Below, in pieces: positions 1-11,600 of a stretch of DNA of 40,042 nucleotides (position 1 is the first letter of the stretch; the number at the start of each line of letters is the position of its first letter). This DNA is from Virgibacillus salarius. Its GTDB lineage: Bacteria > Bacillota > Bacilli > Bacillales > Amphibacillaceae. The position numbers and the translations under genes are program-made. The stretch covers positions 1-40,042 of the forward strand of contig NZ_BAAACY010000025.1 of the NCBI RefSeq assembly GCF_039521925.1. The letters run 5' to 3'. The notes under the pieces were generated by a model. It worked only from the letters and a program-made list of their open reading frames with translations. It was not told the DNA's origin and ran no database searches.

Positions 1-2611
1 TATCTGTAAAGTTGTGTTCAAAAAACATCTTTTGAATTGGAATTAGCGGTGCTTCTCCAATCACTTCTTCCTGATTTACAGAAGATGCATGGACAGATAC
101 CTTCGCAATCAATTTTCTAATCGTGCTAGATTGAAAAATATCTTTAACATCTAGTAGATAATGATGCTTTTGTAATTTTGATATAATTCGAATAGCATTG
201 ATAGAATCTCCACCTAATTCGAAGAAATTATCATGGACACCAATTTTTTCTATTCCTAATACATCAGACCATATCCTTACAAATATTTCTTCCGCTTCCG
301 TTTGCGGTGCTACATATTCACTTTCAATATGCAAATTTAGTTCACGTAATGCCTTTCTATCTACTTTTCCATTTCTTGTTAAAGGCATACGCTCTATCTG
401 AAACAGATAGGATGGTATCATGTAATATGGCAGTAGCTCTTCTAAATAATCTCGTATATCTTGCGTGTCAAGCTGACTTCTACCAACATAATAACCGACA
501 AGTGATTTCTGATTTTCTTCACCTTCTTTAACCAATACGACTACTTCGTTAATCTCTGGATGACTAATTAAATTATTTTCAATTTCACCAATTTCAATAC
601 GATAACCTCTAATTTTTACTTGATTATCCTTTCTACCATAAAATTCAATAATGCCGTCATTTCGCCAACGGGCAATATCCCCAGTTTTGTACATTCTTTC
701 ATTTGATCGAAAAGGAGATTTGACGAATTTTTTAGAAGTTAAGTCCGGTCTATTTAAATAACCACGAGCTACACCTTCACCAGCAATCCATAAATCACCT
801 GGTATACCGATTGGTACAGGCTTAAGATCCCCATCTAATATATATACACTCGTATTTTGAATAGGGCATCCGATAGGAAGAGACTTTTCTTTTCTACTTT
901 TTCTTATATATCTATATTCAATACATCCCACTGTTGCTTCTGTTGGACCATATTCATTAATAATTTCTACCTTTCCATTAAACTTTTGAAAAATACGATC
1001 AGCCAATTGATAGGATAATTCTTCACCACCAACCACAAATGCTGTAATACCAATGTGGTCTATATCTAGATCGTTAATTACACTTAAGTGTGCAGGCGTT
1101 AATTTCATTATATCTAGCTCATCTTCTACTATCTTCGTAAATGCATATGGATCATCGTGATGATAAACGTGAACCTTATTACCTGATAATAAAGGAACGT
1201 AGATCGATGTGATGGTTAAATCGAATGAAATGGACGTAAACAATGGAAAGTCTCCAGCACCATTTGTAAGATATTTTTGTTGACAATAGCTTATATAATT
1301 AATTAAAGAGTTATGTTCAATCATTACCCCCTTAGGGTTTCCGGTAGTTCCAGATGTATAAATTACATATGCTAAGTTATTCGGAGTAACGGTAATTTCC
1401 AAGTTATCTTTACTATTACTATCAAAACTCCAATTAGGCAAATCCATGAAGTCAACAGTTGTATGGATTTCTTCCATCAGATGGTCAGTAGAAATAATAG
1501 TTACTGGATTAGAATTCTTCAACATGTATTCTTTTCTACTTTTTGGAAGGGTTATATCTATAGGTAAGTAAGCTCCTCCTGCTTTTAAAACACCTAAAAT
1601 AGCAATAATTAGCTCAATAGAAGGTGGGAGCATAATTGCAACAATTGATTCGGCTTTTACACCATTGTTTCGTAAAAATCTAGCTAGTTGATTAGCATTT
1701 TCATTCAATTCTTGATAGGTTAATGAATTGTTTTTATATTGTACTGCAATGTTAAAAGGATTTTTTTTGACTTGATTTTCAAATAGCTCCGGCACTGTTT
1801 TATCTTTTGGAAAATGTGTCTGTGTATGATTAAATCCATATAGTAACTGATACTCTTCCCTTTCAGATAAAAGAGATATGTCCTGTACACATTGATCTAA
1901 ATTATTTGCAATACTATTAAGAACTCTAATATATCGTTCGCCGAATAATCTGATAGATTTTTCATCATAAAGCTGTGCATTATAATAAAAGCTTATAGAA
2001 TATTCTTTGGAGTCTATTTTATTAATACATATAGAGAGTTGGTTTGTATCGGAATTGATTATATAGTCAATAGACTCTTGTCCATGCAAAGCATCCATAC
2101 TGATACTAATCGGAGTTATATCCATTACACTGATACCGCTTTGCATTTTTTTTAGTAGCATTTCTAGATCCGTATACTGATTGTCATATGCTTGAAATAA
2201 CCTTTCCTGTGTATCTTTAAGTAGTTGCTTATTAGAAGATTCATTTGCAACACAGTTAACCAGTGGCAACATCCTATTTTTTATAGATTTACTATCTTTT
2301 ACTTCTCCTATATATGTTGGAATCCCAATTATGCTTTCTTCATTGCCATTATATTTAAATAATTGAATATTCAGCCCTGTCAGCATAACTAGATACAGCA
2401 GTAAATCATTTTCGTTAGTGATACCATTTATTTTGTTGATTAATGCTTTGTCCATTGTAATGGTATGTTCGTTTTTTTGATAGTTGGCTTTTGAAAAATA
2501 ATCATGTGGAATTGTCCCTGGTTCGATATCCAATAGGTTTAGGCTCTTCCAATATTCATTTGATCTTGCTAATCGTTCATTCACGTGTACAGCATCATCA
2601 CTTTTTAGCAT
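1..2611 (-). CDS. NRPS subunit 4 (partial): half C - A(Asn) - PCP - start of E
   Basis: Nonribosomal peptide synthetase fragment; the C-terminus lies beyond the left edge, leaving about 870 codons. Domains: residues about 15-235 match only the C-terminal lobe of a condensation domain (from the YW..L motif onward; the HHxxxDG lobe is absent). An adenylation domain follows at about 250-760 (YTSGTTGNPKG near 420), then a carrier domain with Ser803 in the GGDS form usual before epimerases, then the first residues of an E domain (PLIPIQKMFFE). Pocket residues read as D-L-T-K-V-G-E-V-G-(K), the classic Asn code, so D-Asn is predicted. Start: ATG at 2611 has AAGGATGTGA (one mismatch from the ideal ribosome binding site) at good spacing; an in-frame ATG at 2638 has none. 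It is the last subunit seen of the four-gene operon, 78 bp after the preceding subunit, whose terminal C domain should serve its A domain. Confidence 0.93.
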   Translation of the reverse strand, partial: MLKSDDAVHVNERLARSNEYWKSLNLLDIEPGTIPHDYFSKANYQKNEHTITMDKALINKINGITNENDLLLYLVMLTGLNIQLFKYNGNEESIIGIPTYIGEVKDSKSIKNRMLPLVNCVANESSNKQLLKDTQERLFQAYDNQYTDLEMLLKKMQSGISVMDITPISISMDALHGQESIDYIINSDTNQLSICINKIDSKEYSISFYYNAQLYDEKSIRLFGERYIRVLNSIANNLDQCVQDISLLSEREEYQLLYGFNHTQTHFPKDKTVPELFENQVKKNPFNIAVQYKNNSLTYQELNENANQLARFLRNNGVKAESIVAIMLPPSIELIIAILGVLKAGGAYLPIDITLPKSRKEYMLKNSNPVTIISTDHLMEEIHTTVDFMDLPNWSFDSNSKDNLEITVTPNNLAYVIYTSGTTGNPKGVMIEHNSLINYISYCQQKYLTNGAGDFPLFTSISFDLTITSIYVPLLSGNKVHVYHHDDPYAFTKIVEDELDIMKLTPAHLSVINDLDIDHIGITAFVVGGEELSYQLADRIFQKFNGKVEIINEYGPTEATVGCIEYRYIRKSRKEKSLPIGCPIQNTSVYILDGDLKPVPIGIPGDLWIAGEGVARGYLNRPDLTSKKFVKSPFRSNERMYKTGDIARWRNDGIIEFYGRKDNQVKIRGYRIEIGEIENNLISHPEINEVVVLVKEGEENQKSLVGYYVGRSQLDTQDIRDYLEELLPYYMIPSYLFQIERMPLTRNGKVDRKALRELNLHIESEYVAPQTEAEEIFVRIWSDVLGIEKIGVHDNFFELGGDSINAIRIISKLQKHHYLLDVKDIFQSSTIRKLIAKVSVHASSVNQEEVIGEAPLIPIQKMFFEHNFTD

Positions 2612-2689
2612 ACAGCTCACATCCTTCCACTTATCCATATTCGAACTAAACAGACGAGTACGAATATGGATAGATCATTTTGTATCTTG

Positions 2690-5600
2690 CTAAAATGTAA
2701 ATGTCGTACTTCTTAGTTTTTTTACTTCATTATCTATTTCTTCGATGTTTCTCTTCTCCTCATGATTCAATACATTGATGTGTTCTATCTTACTTTTTCC
2801 ACTATTCAACACCGCTTCAAGGATTACTTTGAAATCTTTGATTGCTCTTTCCATGAATTCTTTTTTAAACAGTGCAATAGAATATTCAAAACTCATTTGA
2901 ATAGTATTGCTTATCTCTAGGACTTTTAATGATATATCAAATTTAGAGATCGTGTTGCTTATCGCTTTTTGCTTTATCTGGAGGTGATCCAAGTCAATTC
3001 TATCTGTACTAATATCAATATTAGTCATGTCAAACAGCACATCGAACAAAGGATTTCGACCAGGATTTCGTTTTACATCGATTTCTTTTATTAACTCTTC
3101 AAGCTGATAGTTCTGATTGTCATAAGCTTGCAATGAGTTTTCTTTCACTTCCTTCAAAAATTCACTAAATGTTTTATGCTTATTTGGTCGATGTCGCATC
3201 GCTAACGTATTAACGAACACCCCCATGATATTTTGAAGATCGGCATGTGGCCTTCCGGCAATCGGTACCCCGACAACAATGTCTTCTTGACCACTATATC
3301 TCGCTAGTTGAATGGTAAAGGTAGACAATAAAACCATATGCATCGTTACATCTTCTTGTTTCGCTAGTTCCTGTAGCTGTTTCGTTGTTGCTCCGTCTAT
3401 CGTGAACGAAATGCTATCTCCTTCGAATCGTTGAAACGCTGGACGTTCAAAATCATATGGCAATTGAAGGACTGGCACCTCATCCTGGAATTGTTCCTTC
3501 CAATATCGTGCTTGCTTCTTCATTTGTCCAGATTGTAAATAGTGTTGTTCCCATTCCGCATAATCCTTGTATTGAATACGGAGTGGGGCCAATTTGTCGC
3601 CATTATAGAGCTTCGCGAATTCCTGAACCAGGATACTCATTGAGACACCATCTGAGATAATATGATGCATATCAATAAGTAGGTAATCAGTTCCTTGACT
3701 TTTCATGATTTCCGCTCGGAATAACGGTGCCTCCTCTAAGGAAAACGGGCGTATAAAATTCTGGACCAGTACCGTCTTATCCGTTTCATCCACTGTCCTA
3801 ACCGGAAGATGGAAATCCAAATGGGACATAATCTTCTGAGTTATCTCGCCTTCCACCATTTTGTAAGAGGTACGTAGTACCTCATGCCTTTCGATTAATT
3901 GCCTAAACGTTGCTTCCATACGTTCCCTGTTGACGTCTCCTTCTAATTCAAAAATAGCGGGCATGTTATAAGCCGTACTTTCTTGATCCAATTGCTGTAC
4001 CGTGTACATCCGTTTTTGGGCAGAAGATGTCTGATAGTATTCCTTTTCTTCACATGGCTCTATCTGTTCATATGGGTTGATCAGCCCTTCCGTTTCAATG
4101 TAGTTACTTAACTCTTGAATTGTCGGTCTATTAAAGATTTCTTTTAATGGAACGGAAATCTCTAACGCTTTGTGTATCTCCCCCATAACCATCGTTGCTT
4201 TTAACGAATGACCACCTAAATCAAAGAAATTGTCATGGATACCTATCGCATCCACTCCTAGGACATGTTGCCAAATGATTACCAGCTTCTTCTGTGTAGT
4301 AGTTTGCGGTGCTTCATATGCATTCGTAATGTACTGCATTTCGGGCTTCGGTAACGCCTTCCGGTTTACCTTTCCATTATGCGTTAATGGAATCGTCTGC
4401 AGTTCCATGTAGTATGCAGGAACCATATAATCTGGTAAGCCTTCCTTGACATATGTTCTCACTTCTGCTTTATCCACGAAATCCTTCGCCACGATATAAG
4501 CACATAGGTATTTTTGATTCATTTCATCTTCTCTTGCCACCACGACAGCTTCCTTAATGGCAGGGTGACTAATCAGTCGACTCTCAATCTCTCCAAGTTC
4601 GATTCGATAGCCTCGAACCTTGACTTGGTTGTCCATTCTTCCTAAATACTCCAATTCTCCATTGGGAAGCCATCTCGCTAAATCCCCAGTTTTATATAAG
4701 CGTTCCCCCGGTTTAAATGGATGGTCAATAAATCGTTCCTTCGTTAATGCCTCGCGATTAAAGTATCCTCGTGCTACACCATCTCCACCGATACAAAGCT
4801 CACCATGCACTCCTATTGGCACTAACTTCCTATTTGAATCCATAAGATACAGCTCGGTGTTTTGAATTGGTTTTCCGATTGTAATACGGTCAGTTGATTC
4901 CAGCTTCTTAACAGTTGACCAGATAGTTGTTTCCGTTGGCCCATACATGTTAAATACGGTAAAAGGATATCCCTGCAACTCCTTCCATAATGATTTCGGA
5001 AGTTCTTCACCGCCTACAAGAAGTGCTTTTATTCTCGTTAGTGCGTCCGTAAAGGAATCATTCTCCAGCAACATCTTGACCCGCGTCGGCGTACTCTGCA
5101 TGACATCAACCTGATGTTTCGTCATTACCGTCGCTAGCTTTTCGCCTTCTCTCGTCTCTTCCTCCTTGGCCATCACAACCGTTAATCCTTGTGTTAGCGG
5201 TACAAACGTTTCTAAACCAAAGATATCGAAAGATACCGTGGTTAAACAGAGAATCCGTTCATAGCTTCCTAGATTGGTTTCGCGCATAACACCATAGATG
5301 AAGTTAGTCACCTGTTGATGCTCAACCATCACTCCTTTTGGAGTTCCGGTGGAACCAGATGTATAAATTACATACGCCAATTGATGACAGTCGATAGCAA
5401 GATCTAGATTTGTGGATAGACCTTGATAGAAACCTTCCACCGTAATATCGATAGCCTGTACAGCTAGAGAAAGCGAACGAGCTTGACCACTTGATGTGAC
5501 AACTAAGGACACCTTTGCGTCGGATAGAATCGTTTGGATACGATCGGTTGGATGGGTTGGGTCGATTGGCAGATATGCTCCTCCTGCCTTTAGTATTCCC

Positions 5601-8600
5601 ATGATTCCAATGATCATATCGATGGACCGATCCATGATGAGACCAACGATGGCTTCATTCTGAACTCCTTGTTGCCGTAAAACTCTTGCCAGTTGGTTCG
5701 CCTTTTTATTTAATTCCTGATAAGTTACCTTCTGGTCCGCACATACAACCGCAATATGATGAGGATTCTTCTCAGCCTGCTCCTCAAATAATGTATGAAC
5801 TGATTTATCTTTCGGATAATCCGCGTTTGTTTGGTTAAACTCCTGCAGGAGCTGATGTTGTTCATATTCCGTTAGAATGTTAATCTCAGATAATATCGTC
5901 GTTGGTTGCGTGCAGACTTTAGTTAGAATTTCTTTGTAATGTGATGCCATTCTATCAATAGTTTCTTTTTTAAATAATTTAGTACAATACTCCATGGTAT
6001 ATTTAAGCATCGTTTCATTATCATAGACAGTTAACGTTAAATCGAATTTTGAGATATTGCTTTCTACATGAATAGGCGTTAATACAAAGTCTTCTGAAAT
6101 GAACTCTTTATCAAATCCTGCATAATTCATGCTAAACATGACATCAAAGATTGAATGTCTACTAGTATCCCTTTCCACCTGCACCTTTTTAATTAATTCT
6201 TCAAACTGATAACTTTGATTCTCATAGCTTTGAAGCGCATTTTGCTTTACTGCATTTAAGAATTGTTCAAAGCTTATATTTCCAGAAGCCCTATTTCTTA
6301 ATGCTAACGTATTGACAAACATTCCTATCATGTTCTCTAAATCATCATGTGGTCTTCCTGCTATTGGAGTACCAATGACAATGTCATCCTGTCCACTATA
6401 CTTAGCTAATAAAAGATGAAATGCAGCTAGTAGAACCATATTCATCGTACTACCTGTATCTTTAGCCATCTTCCGAACAGCTAGAGCTAGCTTTTTATCC
6501 ATGTAATATGTTAGGGTTTCCCCCTCAAAACTTTGAATAGGTGGTCTTTCAAAATCGTATGGTAGATTTAATATTGGAATTTCACCATTAAATTGTTCTA
6601 GCCAGTAATCCTCTTGCCGCTTCATCTCTATGGAGTCCCAGAATTTATTCTGCCAAACTGCAAAGTCCTTATACTGTAATTTTAGAGAATTCAACCGTTC
6701 TCCATTATATAGTGCCATAAATTCATTGATTAATATCTGAAGAGAAATTCCATCACTGATAATATGATGCATATCCGTCAATAAATAATTCTTATTATTA
6801 CTCATTACTAGCTCTGCTCTAAACAGAGGAGCTTTACTTAAATTAAAGGTTTTTACAAAATCCTTTAATAAGTTGTTTACTACTGTTTCCGCAACAAATC
6901 TTCTTTCAAGTTTAAAATTAGCTTTTGGTAATACTTTTTGAACAATTTCACCTTCGACTGTATCAAAGAAAGTTCGTAATGAATCATGTCTAGATACTAA
7001 CTGTTGAAGACTCTTTTGTATTTTTTCCGGGTCGATACTACCTTCTATTTCACAAATCAATGGCATGTTGTACAACGTGCCTGTTTCATATTGTTGTAGC
7101 ATATACATCCTTTTTTGGGCAGAAGAGGCTTCATAAAAATCACTTTTCTCATATGGTTCAATTAATTCATACACACTTCTATTCCCATTTCCAATGTACG
7201 TACTAAGAAGATTAATGGTAGGACTCTCCAAAAACTCTCGTAATGATATTTCTACTTTAAACTGTTTATGAATTTTACTAATTAAAGCTGTCGCTTTTAA
7301 TGAGTGTCCACCTAAATCAAAAAAGTTATCATGGATTCCGACTTTGTCTATGCCCAATACCTCCGACCAAATTGCTGCGAGGGTTTGTTCTATACTGGTT
7401 CGTGGTGCTACATAATCATTCGTGACAAGATGCTGTTCAGCTGGTTCTGGTAACGCATATTTATTCAGTTTTCCATTCCTCGTCAATGGCATCTTCTCTA
7501 CTTGGACGAAATAAGTTGGAATCATATAATGCGGTAGCCCTTCCTTCATTCCATCGCGAATAGAAGCGATGTCGAGCTCCTGTTCCCCTACGAAATAGGC
7601 TACTAATAATTTTTCGCCTGCCTCATCTTTAACGAATACTGTGGCTTCTGATACCAGTGGTTGCTTTCGCAATTGATGCTCAATTTCGCCTAGCTCAACA
7701 CGATAGCCTCGGATTTTCACTTGGTTATCGATTCGTCCTAAAAATTCAATTCTCCCATCTGGCAAGAATCGGGCAAGATCTCCAGTGCGATACATCCGCT
7801 CTCCTGGCTCAAAAGGATTATCAAGAAACTTCACTTCGGTTAATTCTGGATTATACAAATATCCTTGTGCTACTCCTGCCCCACTCACATACAGCTCTCC
7901 TTTTACTCCGATTGGGCAAAGGTTTTGTTGTGGGTCCAACATATAGGCTTTGACATTTGCTAATGGTTTTCCGATTACATTCATGACTCCATGCTCTATC
8001 ATTTCTTGTCGATTGATTTCCGTTGCCACACAACCGATCGTGGTTTCGGTTGGTCCATAGTGATTCATAAAACAAATCTTATTTTCCGTATCCTTGGCAA
8101 AAAAATGTGTTAAATCGTTCCGATTTAATGATTCTCCACCTAGGATTAGTAAACGAAGTTTTCCTGTTTGCAGGAAGGTATCTAATTCATCGGATTGCAT
8201 CATCACAGAAAACAGCGAAGGAGTCATTTTAACATACGTACAATGCTTCCCAATGAATGACACTAACTTGTTTGGATCCTTATAGGTGCTCTCAGAAGCA
8301 ATGTGTAACGTAGTCCCGCTCAGTAATGCCGTATAAATGGTTGTATAGCCTAAATCAAACGCATAGGAGGATAATAAAGCTGTTTCATCTGTCGATGTTA
8401 GGTTAATTTTTTGGATCATCGCAACTGTGTAATTAATGACATTCGCATGACTCACCATGACACCTTTTGCTTTTCCAGTCGTTCCAGATGTATACATAAC
8501 ATAAGCTAGATCGCGAGATTCATGGTTTATATCCAGATTGGTAGAATCAGCTTGATAAGCGCTTGAGTCTGCAAGATTGACAATCATTCCTGCAAAAGCC

Positions 8601-11600
8601 GTTTTATTTGCATAGGATGAAGTCGTCACGAGTACGTCCAGCTTGGCATCTTCTATCATATAATTGATTCGATCGATTGGATGTGTTGAGTCGATAGGTA
8701 AATAGGCGCCGCCTGCCTTGAGAATGCCTATCATACCGACCATCATTTCTAGCGAACCATCGATCATCATACCGACAATCGCATTGGCTGTGATGCCATT
8801 TTGGCGTAAGGTCCTTGCGAGCTGATTCGCCTTTTCATTTAAGGCTTGATACGTTAACTGCTTGCCTTCGCATTCCACTGCGATATGGTGGGGATGTTTT
8901 TCTACTTGTTCCTCCCATAATTGAGATATTGTCTTATCCTTTGGATACGTTACCGATGTGTCGTTAAAGCCATGGAGAATCTCTTTCCGTTCCGTATCAG
9001 TTGTCATACTGATTTGGGATACAGCGATTTCCTGGTTTTGAATCACGGATTGAATGATTTCGATGAAATGGTTTTTAAGATTTATAACCGTTTCTGAATC
9101 ATGTACATTTTTGTTATATGAAAAAGTTATTTTTGTATCTTCACTTGGTATAACTTTTATATTGAAATCATAATTCGTTTGTTCATACCCATGTATATCT
9201 TCAACAGTAAATCCTAATTCAGAAACAAAATCAAAGTTCACTAATGCTTCATCAATATAATAATTTTGGAAAGTTATTTTACTAGTAATTAGATCACTCT
9301 TTATATCAGTTAGCGATTGAATATCCGCTAGTGGATAATAATCATATTTACTAGACTCCAATGCCTTATTTTGGGTTTCCTTCAATAAGTCAATAAATAT
9401 TTGTTTAGGATTACTTGTGATTCGGACAGGAATCATATTAATAAATAACCCTACCATTTCTTCTAAGCTTTCTATATCATAATTTCTTCCTGATACAACA
9501 GAACCAAAGACAACGTCATTTGTTTGATTGTATTGCTGCAGCAATATCCCCCAAACTACCTGTATAATCGTATTTAAGGTCGTTTTAGAGCTTTTAGCAA
9601 TATTAGTTAACGCATTTGTTATGTCTTTATTTAGAACAAAATCCAAATCTTCTACCATGTATTCATAATGATGAGTTCGAATCGATGGTATTTTAACATT
9701 GGTTTCATACCCCTCTAGATATTGGTACCAATATTGCTTAGCATGATTACGATTTTGTTTTTGCAACCAATCAATGTAATGACCATATTGCTTTGGATTA
9801 TCCATTTCTAAAATGTTGTTATTTTTTAACATAGAATAAATATCAAAAAAGTCCTTTAGTAATATCCATGTGCTCCATCCATCCATCAGAATATGATGAG
9901 AGCTCCAGATCACTTTATATTCTTTATTACCCTGTTTCAAAATGAATAGTCTCATAAGAACATCTTTACTTAGATTGAAACCTTGCTTTCGATCCTCAAG
10001 TATTATTTTTTCGATACGGTCATCTAACTGTTTATTATCCATACTCGATAGATCATGGAAGTACACCATTGGCTTTCTTTCTTTTAAAACGACTTGACGT
10101 GGTTTTTCCACATCTTTATAGGCTATAACCGTTCTTAAAATATCGTATTTATTAATGAGTATTTGAAAGCTTTTTTGAACAAGTTCCATATCTACTATGC
10201 CTTTAGCAGTAAAAATGGTTTGATCAAAATATGCAGATGACTCACTCTGTACTAATGAATGAAATAGCATACCTTCCTGCATTGGAGAAAGAGGGTATAT
10301 GTTTGTAATTTGAGTTTTATTTGCTACCTCATATGCTTCTTTTAAATTTTTTAATTCATCTGTTGTCAAATCTTCATCGGAATAATCGGATACCGTATAT
10401 TCCATCACGTCTTTCTCCAAACAATGGTGAATTATTTCGATTAGATTTCCCTTAAATCTTTCGAGAAATTTTCTTATTGTTTCTGTACGATACCTTAAGC
10501 TATTATAGGAAACAGAAAAACTTAATTTCTGATTAGTTATCATTCCATTTATGTCGATTTCATTTATTCTATCACTATTTGGACTCACGGTTTCCCCTGA
10601 ATATAAAGAGGAAATTTCAAAGAGTTCATCATTTAATTGCTCGTCAAATTGTCCCAAATAATTGAAGCTAATTTCTGGTTCTCGATTATTCCAAGGCTTT
10701 GATGGTGAAAGATATTTTAAGATACCATAGCCTATCCCTTTATTAGGAACTTTTCTTAAGGATTCTTTTGTATGTTTGATTAAAGACGAGGTGGATTTGT
10801 CTTCCATTTTTAATAATAAAGGATATTGTGCTGTAAACCATCCTATCGTTCTATTTATGTTTATATTTCCTTCGAAAGCGTCTCTTCCATGACCTTCTAG
10901 ATTAATAAGGATATTCTTCTCATTTGTCCATTGATAAATGGTACGAGTAAGAGCTGCTAATAGCAAATCATTTATTTCTGTATTATAGGCTTGGTTCGAA
11001 CGCTTTAATAAATCTTCCGTATACGATTGATTTAATTCAACATGCACTTCTCTCGCATTTTTTTGCTTATTCTCAAATTCCTGAAATTCGAAATCAGTAG
11101 GAAGAGGTTTTATATGCTGTTGTTCCATTTTATTCCAATATGGAAGCTCCTGCTGAAAATATTCGAGTTTCTCTTGTAAAAAATCTGCCCACTCTTGATA
11201 CGAATTGGATTTCGGTTGAAAGTCAACCTTTTTACCTTTTAGTAAAAGATTATACCCTTCGGTAAAGTCTTCTAAGAGAATTCTCCATGAAACCCCATCT
11301 ATTACTAAATGATGGATAGCTATTAAAAGATAATCCCCTTCCTTTGTTTGAAATATACCTAACTTGACGAGAGGGCCATTTTCTAAATCGATACTACTTT
11401 GAAGTTCATTACACTTCAAAGAGATTAGTCCCTCATAGTGATCATACTTTCGTAAATCATGAACATCTATTGAGAAGAGGTTCGACTCTATATCTCTATT
11501 AATCTGCTTCACTTTGCCGTTATGTTTACGGTAGACCATTCGTAAGGCATCATGATGGCAAGTTATTTTATCAAAAATTTTCTCAATCCACTCTACTCGA